Source: Scortum barcoo
Lineage: Eukaryota > Chordata > Actinopteri > Centrarchiformes > Terapontidae
Assembly (NCBI GenBank): GCA_023238725.1
Contig: CM041537.1
Coordinates: 30,600,009-30,664,008 of the forward strand
Direction of reading: 5' to 3'
Length of the DNA stretch: 64,000 nt
In this document: positions 12,716 through 24,839 of the stretch, one piece after another
Layout: the number at the start of each line of letters is the position of its first letter
Position numbering within the stretch: position 1 is the first letter of the stretch
The notes under the pieces: model-generated
The model's database searches: none
What the model was told of the DNA's origin: nothing
The model's input: the letters and a program-made list of their open reading frames with translations, nothing else
Translations under genes and position numbers: made by a program

Positions 12716-13224
12716 TCATTTTTTTAAAGATTCACCCCCTTTTCCCCCTCCCCCTCTCTCAGCCTGCCTCTTGTTCGCTCACTACTGGACCATAAAACAT
12801 GGAGGCTTTAGTTAGTGTTGTACGTATCAATACTCCTGTCAGTATTAGACAACCAATACTAGTTTGGTTGTAACTTCATATATGATAGCAAACTTTACAT
12901 TATTGTAATATGAACAGAGCATTAACTATCGCCATCCATCGTTAGCTGCTCACTTGTCCAGTCCTCTGCTGGTTCTTCTGGCATTATCATTTTTGTCCTC
13001 TGGCTGCTAGTTTTCCTGATCTGGTCTCTTCCCTGTCTCTTGGAAACCTCATAACTGTACGGCTGTGGTCCGTCAGATGTGTATTAATATACAGTGCATT
13101 TATAACCTCTTCAGTGCCAAAACCAGTGTTGGGATCCTACATTTTTTCTTCTCAAAATCAGAATCAGAAATGTTGGCTAAGTATGTATGAACCTCCAAGG
13201 AACTGGATCAACCTTTTCTGCCAA

Positions 13225-13905
13225 AAAACGAGACACCTCAGGTTTCTGTGCTTGGCCCCCTGCCCTTTTAATATATTTTAAATAATTTGCAGTCATGAAA
13301 TTGATTTCTACTTTCTACTCTATGTTAAGATACTCAGCTGTACATTAAATTAGGGGCCTGCTTGTCTGCTGTGAAAAACTGGATGTTACAACATTTTCTC
13401 CTGCTGAATTCTGATAAAACTGAGATGCTGGTCATTGGTCCTGCTCGACACAGATGATCAAATGACAAAGAGTGCCCTTTTCTACTTATGCAGCAGTCCA
13501 TGACTAATGCAGAGGTCCTCATACATGCCTAATCTAGACTGGATTATCATATTAAGTTTGAAGTAAAATGTTTTGTGGTCTGGTCTGTGGAATGCTGGTA
13601 CTGAAAGGCTCGAAATGGTTCAGAATGCTGCAGCTACAATCTTTACTGAAACTAGAAAAGATCATCATATCACATCTATTTTTGCTTCCCTGCACTGGCT
13701 CCCTGTCCATGTCAGATCAGAGTTTAAGGTGTTTGTGAGGTCTTATAAAATTGTAAATGGACTTGCCCCTTCATACCTGTCTGATCCTTACACTGTATAT
13801 TTGCCATCCTGTGCCCTCCACTCTTGGAATGCAATGCTGTCTGCAGGGCTCTTGTTTGTCCCCAGAGTTTACAAGAATAAATAGAATAGAATGAATAATA
13901 AAACT
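13225..13905 (+). mobile_element. Degenerate L2-like LINE
   Basis: Pieces in several frames: ETPQVSVLGPLPF (RT block), FLLLNSDKTEMLVIGPARHR, RLEMVQNAAATIFTETRKDH, then HITSIFASLHWLPVHVRSEF and NGLAPSYLSD. These are conserved landmarks of L2/CR1 LINE reverse transcriptase. Many stops and indels. Confidence 0.75.
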
Positions 13906-13949
13906 ACTACTATAATTATATAATAATTATTAATATTGGTGAAGTGCAG

Positions 13950-14165
13950 AGGATACAGTTATAAGTCACAATTTGAGTAAAAAAAGCTGCTCTGGAGTGA
14001 GTGCGGGTGAGTATTGTCTTTTAATATCCTTATGTAGGAACCTCACCTCACTGATATAATGGATGCTTGGTAGATGGAAAAACCTATGATGTTCTGGGCA
14101 GTTTTAATCACCCACTGCAGAGCCCTGCTGTCCTGGGTCGTGCACAAATTATGCCTCCCTCCTCC
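13950..14165 (-). mobile_element. Antisense LINE fragment
   Basis: gatgttctgggcagttttaa, tcacccactgcagagccctg and ctgtcctgggtcgtgca read as the reverse of a Rex1/Maui-type LINE. Adjacent to, but opposite in direction from, the L2 piece on its left. Confidence 0.45.
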
Positions 14166-14289
14166 TTCCTTCCGACCTACACTGTCATATTTAGACAGTG
14201 AGACACTGTTTGGGTTTTTGATTCCAAATTTAAATCATTAACCATTGAATAAACTTCTTATCTCTTACCGTGTACCTGTATCCTTCCAG

Positions 14290-14645
14290 TGGCTCGGCCT
14301 CTCTCAATGAATCTCTTATGTGTTCCTGTTCCTGTTCTGTCCTCTTCCAGGTTCGATGGTGGAGGGAGGTCTTGTTGCTCAGGTACTCTCTGTTTGGTGA
14401 CACATGAAGTTTTTAAACATCCTATTGGATCTACACACTACATCTGCTGCATGTCAGTCCTGTCAGCGAGAGGGATCCTTCCAATGATACTCTTGCTGAG
14501 ATTTCTTCCATTTTTCCGCTATTAAAAAGAGTTTCTTGTTTTTATCTTATCCAAATTGGGGGTCCAAGGACAGAAGGTTTTGGATGCCCTACAGACTGTG
14601 AAGCCCCGTGTGATTTGTGATATTGGGCTATATAAATAAAAATGT
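14290..14645 (+). repeat. Fish interspersed repeat copy with a diverged 5-prime part
   Basis: agagggatccttccaatgat, gggggtccaaggacagaagg, gactgtgaagccccgtgtga and gggctatataaataaaaatg follow the same order as the copy at 12488; the left half is less similar. Confidence 0.5.
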
Positions 14646-15339
14646 ATTTGACCTTGCATGTAACATGACATTTCTTTGTCTTTGCCAAAAAGTTGGTTAA
14701 AAAATGACACAGAAACAAATTCTTCACAATATTATGGCATTTTATGAACAAAGTGATTAATCGCACAACAACAGATTCAGAGTATTTAAATATATTTTCT
14801 GCAGCTCTAAAACAAATCTGCATTTCATATATAAAATATATATAATTATCTATAATTATCTTACTTTCTAAAGTGAAAGTTGTTTAAATTGACCAACAGC
14901 CCGAGCATCCACAGATTTTTGGCTTGTTACTCTTACACCACAGCCACAAATGAAGCCACTCTGAATTTACTGACCACACGCTGAGTACACTTCTACATTG
15001 CTACAACAGGGTGTAAACTTTAACACTAAAGTTATTTTTTATTTATTTTTGGTCAGTTAAATGACTGATTATATAAATGCTAAAAACATCAATAATCAAA
15101 CCATAAAAAATAAAGTGCTCCCATTTTAAGGCCTTTTTTTAAACTCCTCAAATAAAAGCAATGGGAACTGTAGAAACTGATACACCTTGTTTAGACTAAA
15201 TCGATTGCTTTACATGACGTTTTATGATGTCTGGTTTCACTACTGCAAAAATATCTTTGAGCAAAGGAATAACTCATTTTTGAGTTTTTTTTTAGAGGTG
15301 TGAATTGCACGCCCATGACCCTAGACCACCAGGATATGA

Positions 15340-15420
15340 TTTTCAAGAATTTCATTGCCAGCATTTACTCCATGTAATTGCTGTGCATATGATAATAAAT
15401 TCAATCTTGAATCTTGAGTT
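15340..15420 (+). mobile_element. LINE 3-prime tail
   Basis: tttcattgccagcatttact followed by catatgataataaattcaat and cttgaatcttgag is a typical fish LINE 3-prime end with its short terminal repeat. Confidence 0.5.
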
Positions 15421-18400
15421 TACAAATAATGATTGGCAGATAGGTGGGTCAGTGGTCTGATCAATGTATCAATTGGTTTTCCTATATTCTTATCAAAAAA
15501 GATATTAAAAAATGATTGAGAAAAAATTTTCTCTCTTCTTTTATTAATATTCACATTCAGGTTCTTAATTTAATGGCTAAGATTTGTCTTGGAAAAAAAT
15601 TACACAAAATTTGTTGTTAAAAATGGATTTACAATGACACTTTGACATAATCTAGCAAGAAAACAATATGACAGATAAAGAATGACTAATATTGGTGAAA
15701 TAAACTATTAAATTTTAGTGTGGTGCATTAGACTTTGGAAATTATATTTAATGTTATTTGCAACCTGCAACTAGTTGCATGAAAATTTCACTGTGTAAAG
15801 CCAGGCTTACTTTTATACCATACCTCCATACATCTTATCATGGACGTAATGTAGCACTTGAATCTTCTGTCTTTCTTAAGCTACACCAGCTAAGAGAAAC
15901 ACTACATGCTCTCCTTTGCCTACGTGAGAGAAAATGTTTGGTTTTTTTTCCTGAACATGAAGATGACCCAGGTTTATTCTGACAGGTTGCTCTCACTGTG
16001 TTATGAATAGGATTTAGATGAAATGTACCTTACACCATGGTTTCTCACAAGCTCTGTGCAGCAAATGCTTTGGAATATTATGACTATCTATTCATCAGAT
16101 ATAACCAAGTTAAGTGAATTTTACATATCCCAGTATCACAAGTCCTTAGTCCTTGATACAGATAAGGAAAAAAAATGGAACAGGAAAAAATAAAAAAAAC
16201 TCCTCCAACTTCAAGCAACAGTGCAGGGATCCCTCTCCAAACATGGACGGACAGCAAATAGATTTAAGATTGTGTCTGTATAAATATACAATTATGATGA
16301 CAAAAATCTAGTTTGTATAGCCTATGAATCTTTGGACACATACTGACTGTCTACTGACATAGACACTTTTTCTATTTTATTCAGAGAAAGAGGGAGAAAT
16401 GATGCCCTTCTCATTGTGTTTGGTTTGCTGACTTCAAACTAAGACCAGGTTCTTGCACACCTGTATAAACTCAAATCTAGCAACCAGACAGGCAAACCAC
16501 AAAAGAAACCACCATTATCTCTAACACTGCTGCATGTTTTTTGCCCTCTAGTGGTGAACACACACACACACACACACACACAGAGTCAACGGTGATGTGG
16601 CTGGTGATGTTTGTCAACTTTGAATCAATTTCAATCAATCAATTTTCTAGCTCAGTATTTGACCTGATGATAGGAGGTGATTTGCAGAGCAGAGCAGATA
16701 CAGTAAATCTAGTCCCATCTGTTGAAAGCAGGACTCTAACTGCTAAAGAGAGGAGCAGGCTGGCTTATATTGCCCACTGACAGACACAACACAGCAGGCT
16801 AAATCCTTACTGCCATCACCTGCCAACCACTTGGATGCACTTTACCACATCTCCAGAGAGGGAGAGTGGAAAGTTATGTGCATAATTCACCAAATAGGTC
16901 TGTGATCTTGTGTAGAAATCTTCAAAGCATGGGGGAGGAGACAAGTGAATTGCAGAAAAGGGGGCCTGTTTTTTTCAGAAAGGGGAAAAGATTTATTTAG
17001 ACACATGTAAAATGCATGTAGCGCTCTGCTGTGTGCAATCTACCCAGACAGTATTTTCTAGACCTTTGGTTCATGTTGAATCTTCAGCTTTATGTGAGAA
17101 TTGGAGTTTCATTTCCCAAAAGGCCAACGTATGAAGGGTTGCTAGAGTAACAATGACAGTAGCAGCTGTAATGCTAGATCCCATATGTCCCGCCTCCAAG
17201 ATGAAAGAAAGACAGGCTGAAGTGGCTGAGGTGCTCACTTCATACCACAGACAATGATAAAGCAAGACCTAGGCCAAGTTGCAAATTGGAAAACACACAC
17301 GGGACTGTGTTTTATTCTTACAGCTCCCAGTTTGTGATTCAATTTGACTGCTGTGAGATGTTATCTTTCTTCAGACGTGGGGGTGGCCTTTTTACAAAAC
17401 CTCAGCGGAACGTTCCCTTCTCTCACCACAACAACAAAGTTGCTGTTGAAAAGGAGGCTGTTTTATGTCCCTACTAGCTCTGTTCAGGGTTTTTATGGCC
17501 TCAGATTAATTTTTCTGACCTCAAGTGGCTAGTTAGGATTTAATATCCACCCCATCAGCTTTTGTATTATCCACTGTTCCTGAAAAACAACATATAGTTA
17601 TGGACCTCAATAATGATTTGGGGGAATTAAGAAGGTTTTAAGTCTGATTATTATTTTGTGAGTTATGCTGCAGATACATTTGAGTCAAGTCTTGTCTTGG
17701 AGGGGAGGATGAAAATGAAATCCTATATATCTGTGATGAGTGACAACCCTTACAAAAACTTACCATAAAAAGTTATATTTGTATTTGTAGATGTAATTTG
17801 GCCATGACCATAACAATATATTTCGACAGTAATACTGCCCCATAGTTACACTATGGCACTGTACCATCATGGTAGTGAGCAATTTACCATGCCTGTACCT
17901 GTGGTACAATATAATATTAATATTGTGCCATATTATTATAAAAAAAAAACAAAAAAACATGCACGTGCAGCTTGCTTTAAATGAACAGTTACCTAATTCA
18001 AACAAAAAAGCAAACATCAAACTTTAAATGTGAACATTTCTACAGAAATACCTAAGCACTTCAGAACTGATTTGAATAAAAGAGACAAAATTAAAAATAT
18101 TGTTATGATAGAAATATAGTTGCAATGTAAGTAAAAAAAAACATGATTAAAATAGTGGCTAATGGTCAGACATCATATTGACAAGATACCAGATACACTA
18201 TGCCAGCACTGAGAGGTTCAGGAAGATCATTGCTGCTGTATTTTAAACCATTGACCAAAGATGCAGATGAATTAAGAGATTAAGAATTAAGGAAGAATTT
18301 TGATGGTAGGCAGTCATTTTTTAAATACATGCAAAAATTAAACTTAATTATTATAGTACCTCTAGTGGGTGAGATTTGCAGGCCACTTCCCCATTTTCAT

Positions 18401-19829
18401 GAGTTTTCATTGTCGTTTTCTTTTTGTTTGTTTTTTTTTTTTTTGTATGCACAAACATTTAAAAAACATAAATGTAAGTATAAAACGTGTGTGCAAAGTC
18501 TGTTATCCTGGTGGCACAGTAAGAAATTCTCTTCTCTGGGAATACAGAGGTCTAGGGTTCAAATTACCAGTTAGGCAAAATCCTGCTTGCGATTAATCCG
18601 ACAGTTTATGCATATGCTGTGTTTGCTGCTCGGGGCTATATTTTACACTTATTTTTGTTGCATAGTTGGAGGATGTAACAGTCTCACATTTCACTATTTA
18701 TCTACCCTGTCTGATTAAATGTGACCATTAAAACTTCTGCTGTAACTTTATCCTTTTTGGTTTCTTATACTTAAAAGCTATAGCATCTCATCCCTGCCTT
18801 TGTTGAGGATGTTCACCCACGAATAGAAACACATAGTAGGCAACTGTTAATATACAGACCATTGGTGAGGTGGACTTTAGAGCAACACTACTGTATGTTC
18901 TGTTGGGAATGACTGGGCTGAGCAGTATCCCAGCTTTGTCCTTGAGCAATTGCTTGTACTAATGTTTCTCTCTTGATTACACAAGAGACGGGGCATTTAA
19001 CTGCTCTATTTTTAGCTCAAAACAGGAAGTCAAAAAGCTGTTTGCCACAGCTGTATGGTTTTTTGTTTTTATTTATTTAGTTTTTGTGGTGATTCAAACA
19101 CATATCCACTGGATACCCGTGACTCGTGAAGGATTAATTACAGTAATCTCTGTGGGATTGGTAGATTGGTTTTTAAACTATTGGTCATCTAGATATTTAA
19201 TGGATAACAGGCTTGGCGAATTCAATGCACATTGAAGACTTTGTGTGCATGACAAACCTCTGTGTCAGCGGTTGAATGCATCGAATTTCAACAGCTTGTC
19301 TGGGTGCTCAATACTGAGATTCATCAGTCATCACCAAACTGTGTGTTATATTTTTCTGTGTCCAGTAAAATATTAGCTCTCCTCATTGTCTGCCTCTGAT
19401 ATAGCAGAAAGTCAATGCAAAGATGTCAGTGGACATGAACACAAATTCGCCTTAGATTGTGCTAATTGAGGCAAAACATGTCTATGCAAAATGGTGTATG
19501 TGTCTGTGTGTGTGCAGTGAGTTGACATGGTTGTGCTGGCTGAGCATTGTAATGAAGCTACTGTATTCCTGAACACCATGAATGGAGTAGCCATCATTCT
19601 GAAAAGGGACCTGTTAATAGCAGAATTGGAAATGTCCAATTACGGGGGATAACCCATTCACAACACCTCATTCAGTGCTATGCAATAACAAATGACAAGT
19701 GGAATTACAAGGTACTCTTAAGATAATAATGGAGGATATACTACAACAAAGCTACAAGACTATGGGGAGGGAGGGCTGTGATATCAATGAAAATGGATAA
19801 AGGCTCTTAGAACTCTGTACCACCTATGA
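15421..19829. other. Intergenic, AT-rich, no gene seen
   Basis: Contains the CA run at 16558, a small imperfect inverted repeat around 17908-17934 (tggtacaatat / atattgtgcca), and a degenerate tRNA-like stretch near 18507-18575. Confidence 0.45.
16558..16582. repeat. CA microsatellite
   Basis: About 12 CA units in intergenic DNA, just after gccctctagtggtg. Confidence 0.9.
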
Positions 19830-20910
19830 ACTGAGAGATGCACCCACATCCCACATCACAACATCCACAAGGTCACCTGACCACGCTCCAGTGGGCGTTA
19901 GGGACAGACACCAGAAAAAAAATCTAATGATCACCTGGAGACAATCACTTGTGGATGTCAGAACTCAGCAATCAGTGTCGGCAGTGACATCATCTAGTCA
20001 CAGCAGCACCAAAGTTGAAAGTGAGGAGTGCTGGGCAAACAACAGGATGTCAACAGTGTGAAGTGGTGAAACTCTGACCCCAGAGTGAAGAATGCTTTTA
20101 TTCTACACCTGAAGGACAGATTCTTCACTCTGGCAGACACTCTGGACTTCACAGAGATAGGCCCAGGTCCTGCTAACATCAAGTGTAAACAAGACAAAGG
20201 AACAAAACAAAAAAAAACAGAACAGCACACACATGTCAAGACATAGAAGATAGAAGAGCCTTGAAGAAGAAGCTTGTGGAGGCCAAGTTAGAAAAGATGC
20301 AAACTAAATACCAACCTCAGGATAGTCAGGCTAATAGAACAGTAAAGAGAATAGCAAGGGCAAACAGGGGTGTGTGTGTAAATAATGTTGCAAACCAGAC
20401 AGAAGAAGCAGCTAACAGAGAGGAACAAGGAAATGTGTACAAGATCACTCCTGCAGGAGGTATCATGGAACAGCAGATATGCTGACCACAGACAAACAAG
20501 GGCAGACTCAGAGGCAGAAGTAAGGGTAAGATGGGCAGAACACTCTAGCAAGGTTCTAGATGGACCCACACCAACAGCAGGCTGAAATGAGAGACAGTCT
20601 CAGGCATCAGATCCCTCAAGAATAGAAAAGACAATGTGAATGCAGAGCTATTCAGTGTACATCCAGAGCTTTTAGCCAAACTACTTCAGCCACTCTTCTC
20701 AGTCATGTGGGAGGGGAGGAACATACCAGATGTCTGGTCAGTGGGTATAACTATAAAGATGCCCAAGACGACTACCTTGAGTGACTGCAATAACTGGCAT
20801 GGAATCACTCTTTAACAATACAAAGCAAAATCTTTGCATAGGTAATGCAAGGGATGTTAGAGGAAACAGCTAAAGAACCAGACATTTATTGTAGAAATTG
20901 GTTCAGACCA
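19830..20910 (+). mobile_element. RTE-like LINE, degenerate endonuclease-RT region
   Basis: Order: an endonuclease-like piece (THIPHHNIHKVT, 19845-19900), a linker with LKKKLVEAKLEKMQTKYQPQ, TVKRIARANRG, EEAANREEQGNVYKIT, then RWAEHSSKVLDGPTP. An RT start follows with LFSVMWEGRNIPDVWSVGIT, IKMPKTTTLSDCNNWHGITL. The DCNNWRGITL-type block is diagnostic of LINE RT. Stops and frameshifts throughout. Confidence 0.7.
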
Positions 20911-21329
20911 AATTAGAGCTAAAAGGAGCACAAATATTGTTTTATTAATCAGGTAGGCAGGTGAACATGACTCTAAATAAATGTCTAATGTTGCAGAAGG
21001 TCTGATGGATGTGTGAATATGCAATTGTTCCTAACCAGGTTCCCCATAACAACTCAACTTTTTAAGTGACAAAATTCAGCTAACCCCTAACCCAGCCACC
21101 AAGATTTCACACAAAAACTACAATTACCTCGGCTTTAAAGGTGTATATTCATTTTGGAATAACCAAGAGGAGTTTACCATGTGTTTTATGAATATAATTT
21201 CCAAAAGGATCACACAAATTAGTGCAGCAACAAGATGCTAAGTTCTTGCTTTTCATCCACTGGAAAACATACATTTTGGCTCTTCCAATGATATTGCAAT
21301 CACTATCTCTGTCTTTGTATTGAATTCGG

Positions 21330-21331
<2 letters not shown>

Positions 21332-21389
<58 letters not shown>
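21332..21389. repeat. AT microsatellite
   Basis: About 28 AT units without interruption. Confidence 0.95.
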
Positions 21390-21394
<5 letters not shown>

Positions 21395-22253
21395 CTGGAG
21401 TTAAACACATTTAGACTTAGAACATTCTACAGGGTTATACAATCTGATAAATAAAAGTAATCATGTGAGGTGTAATGATTAGAACTGGCAGTACAGCATT
21501 AATGGTTACAGTTTTTTGAGCTTCCGTGTTCATTTCATATTCTGTATTTCTGTTGAATGACCAGTTGGACAAAAATCAAAGCTCCATCAACTTTTTTTTT
21601 CTTTTTATTGCCTCCTGTGGGAAGCAGGCCTGGAGACCCCAGCATAAACTTTTTGGAAGAGCTGAGCTGTCACTGAAACCGAGTGGACTATTAGTCTGTT
21701 GAAGCTCACTGTTTAGCATCTGTCCTTGATAACTTCTGTCTAGCACTGCACATAAGTCGTTGCGATTAAAACAGTCAGAATGACAGAATAAGAGACACTC
21801 ATTTTATGTGTGAAATCAACCTGACAGATTGTCCCCCATGGATCATCACTGTACACAGATTCAGCACAAACATTCAAACACATCAGTGTGTTCGCTAAAG
21901 GAGGAAAGTCAGTGGATTTCAAGGATAAAAAGAGGAGTTAAAGGGGAAACACAACTCACCAACCTTTCTAGCAGCAGCAGGGAGCAGTTTCCAGTGGAAG
22001 AGCTCTTATAAATCCACAGTAGAACCAAACAGTGCACAGACAGAGTTATAGACTAGCTAGTAAACTAAACTTCACTGAAGAAGCACATATTTTTCCCAGG
22101 ACCAGTTGGCCAGACACACAACTTCAAATAAAAATAAGGTTGTTCTATATCTCCTGTCCGAGCTCTCAGTTACACACCAAGAAACACCAAAGGAATCAAA
22201 AAGAAGCTTTATGGGACTTTATGTAAAGTACTTTTCAACTTACAGACAATATG

Positions 22254-22282
22254 TTATTAATAATAATAATTATTATTATTAT
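22254..22282. repeat. AAT/ATT inverted trinucleotide run
   Basis: taataataataattattattattattaa: AAT units switch to ATT units, making a small palindrome. Confidence 0.8.
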
Positions 22283-22593
22283 TAAAAAAATAGACATCCT
22301 TCATTGTATGTATGTCATATGGTGTATTTTCACATTAAATTTATTTTGGCTGGCCAGTCTGATGGCTGTGACGGCTGATACAAAAATACTGTTAAAATTC
22401 AAGCAGCAAGTCAACTTCTGAAGGTGACAGTGACACTTTTTCCTGAGAGACGAACTGCCAACCTCTGTTATAGAGCTTCCACACGCTTATCATCTGAACT
22501 TAAGCTGAATGCAGAGTCATATTATCACCATGAAAACTAAAAACCTGCCAAGGAAAGCCCAGAATGTAGCTTGCATGTGGCACAGGACAGTGC

Positions 22594-22596
<3 letters not shown>

Positions 22597-22629
<33 letters not shown>
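22597..22629. repeat. TG microsatellite
   Basis: About 16 TG units. Confidence 0.95.
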
Positions 22630-22631
<2 letters not shown>

Positions 22632-23502
22632 ACTGTAAGATGAGTGTCTAACAGGGCTGGAGCCTCAGGAAGACAATTACCATTCTCTGGAATGATCTCA
22701 GCCAAGGTCAGGGTAGTTTGCACAGTTAAATAATTCGTCTACCATGTACCGTTCCATCGTATACAACTTACATGTATAAAACATGAATATAAATGAGAAA
22801 AAGAGGGCTCTATGTTCGTTTTTTAGACCAGTGGTTCCCAAAGCAGGTGCTGCAGTGTCCTGGGGTGCCTTGAGGCCAATTTAGCAAGATTTATCATATT
22901 AATGTTCATTTATTGTGAGGTGGAAGGAAACTTCATCACATTAATCAGAAAGATTTAAAGAAACCCCGTTTTACCTCAGCCCTCGCAGTGTGACAGTACT
23001 GATTCTGATCAAAATCAAATCAGACTCAACACTACTCATCAAAAGGCTTAAGGTACTGTAAGCGGTAGACTCTTGTGCCCCATACTGGAAATTTCATGTG
23101 TCTGAATAAAAGAAGATTTAAGACGCTGTCATTTACTTTACCACAGCCTACAGTATATGTGCCCTATAGGATATTTATGTGTAATTGCCCACTTACTTAA
23201 ATGTATTAAATTATATGTATGTATATGTATGTAAGTATATATCATCTTGCATCTTTACATTCAAGCAGTCTATTTGTATATTTCATTTTCAGTATAACAG
23301 GCAGGAGATCACCTGCAGGTACATGGGCGGGCACTGTGTTCATCATAAGAAATAAAGCCACTTGCTGCTGCTAACTCACTGTTGTGTTTTCATTTATTCT
23401 TTCAGGTGGATGAATGTAGGATTTCTCTTTGGCGTACTGCAGCTGGTTAGAAAAAGTGCTCAACTAGCTAGTTAGCGGCCATTAGCAGTGCTGTAGTAGA
23501 CT

Positions 23503-23516
23503 GTTGCCTAGGCAAC
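23503..23516. promoter_or_regulatory. X-box-like RFX motif (perfect palindrome)
   Basis: gttgcctaggcaac is a perfect 14-bp palindrome fitting the RFX X-box half-sites GTTGCC and GGCAAC. No gene is seen next to it. Confidence 0.5.
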
Positions 23517-23664
23517 CAGGCAGCTCACAGACTGTGATACGTCACTTGTAAACAAAGAGGCTGAATGACAGAAACTGTATCATGAAATCTTGTATGACTG
23601 ATTGTATGAGAGAATAAGATGTTTGTTTTATACTGGTATTACAGTACAGAGCATTACATAATAG

Positions 23665-23712
23665 AATCAAGAATCTTTATTGTCATCATGTTTTCACATA
23701 ACGAAATTAAGA
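23665..23712 (-). mobile_element. Tiny 3-prime end of a Rex1/Maui-like LINE
   Basis: aatcaagaatctttattgtc, followed by atcatgttttcacataacga, repeats the first bases of the copy at 4810; a run of ATA repeats follows. Confidence 0.55.

Positions 23713-23713
<1 letters not shown>

Positions 23714-23744
<31 letters not shown>
23714..23744. repeat. ATA microsatellite next to a LINE tail
   Basis: About 10 ATA units directly following the LINE end at 23712, probably grown from the LINE terminus. Confidence 0.9.
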
Positions 23745-23960
23745 GAACGATATATATAAAATATATATAAAATTGATTATATTAATAGCATACTTTTATT
23801 ACAGCACATTTATCGTGATTTTAATATCATATAGTTATTGTCTTTACTTTGCCATATGGATATTTTTATATATGTTATGTCGCATCAAGTTTGTTAAATT
23901 TCATGTCTGTCTCGTGTTCATTTCCTTCTTGTTCTGGCGTGTACGTTCTGGCCAGACCCA

Positions 23961-24660
23961 GTGGACATTAACACGGTCAGTTTGACATGGACATCACAGG
24001 AAAAAAAGATCCAGACCCAGCTCAGCACCATTGCCACTGGAGTTAAAAAACTCACCGAGCGCCAGCCAGAGCAGCTGCAACAGGCAGTAGTAGCTCAGGT
24101 GAACCAGCTGACTGCTCAGTTGCAGCGTATGGCCGCCCGTCTGGAAGAAATAGCCTCACCCAAGCCTACCACACCAGCGGCTCCACAGCCAGCCTCGTCC
24201 ACACCCTGGGTGACGAGCTCTCCTCGACCCGTTCGTCTAGCCCCACTCGAGAAATATTCCGTGGATTCCGGTGAGTGCCGCTCATTCTTAGTTCAGTGTG
24301 ATCTACACTTCAAGAATGATCCTGCTGCCTTCTCATCAGAACAGGCTCAGGTGGCATTTATGGTTTCTCACTTGTCCGGAAGAGCGGCGGCGTGGGCTAC
24401 GGCGTAATGGGCTTAAGGAGCAGCGGTATGTCAAATCACTTGTCCAGCACGCGAGGCATCAAGAGTGTTGCTTGGGCTGAGGCAGAGATCCAGACTGGTA
24501 GTAGATTATGCCATTGAGTTCTGCACGCTTGCTGCGGACAGCGACTGGAATCCTCCGGCAATCAAGGATGCATTCATCAATGGACTGAATGAGGACATCA
24601 AAGACCAGCTAGCCCCCCATGAAACACCAGCGGAGTTCGGTCCGGATCGATAACCGGCTT
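23961..24660 (+). pseudogene. Gypsy gag-like polyprotein, broken
   Basis: The first frame (to about 24407) gives a coiled region (QLSTIATGVKKLTERQPEQL), a Pro/Ala linker and a capsid start with CRSFLVQCDLHFKNDPAAFS and SHLSGRAAAWA, typical of sushi-type gag. The frame then shifts. Later pieces (DYAIEFCTLAADSDWN, INGLNEDIKDQLA) continue capsid in another frame. Confidence 0.8.
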
Positions 24661-24839
24661 CAGGAGAGGGAGTAGGAACGTCGCAGAGCCGTCAGGAGGT
24701 CCTCCGAGCCCTAGGGGGCGCCATGGTCCCGCAGGGTGATTCATCAATATTCAGTTCCATCACCTACCAGAGTGGAGCGGGTGCCATCTACCGGCTGGGA
24801 GGACCAAGCAGGATCCCGAAGAGTGCCGACGCCGCCTGA

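Larger units (their letters stand above)
20911..23664. other. Intergenic with microsatellites and a possible hAT remnant
   Basis: Beyond the microsatellites, cagtggttcccaaagcaggt at about 22829 resembles the terminal motif of fish hAT elements, without a matching second end. No gene seen. Confidence 0.4.

Noticed and set aside
18507..18575. Possible tRNA gene or SINE head (tggcacagtaag ... gggttcaaatta)
   Set aside because: Only weak A- and B-box likeness, and no cloverleaf arms could be paired; at most a decayed tRNA-derived repeat.
22829..22900. hAT transposon
   Set aside because: One terminus-like motif (cagtggttcccaaagc) but no matching second end or 8-bp duplication found nearby, so not listed as an element.
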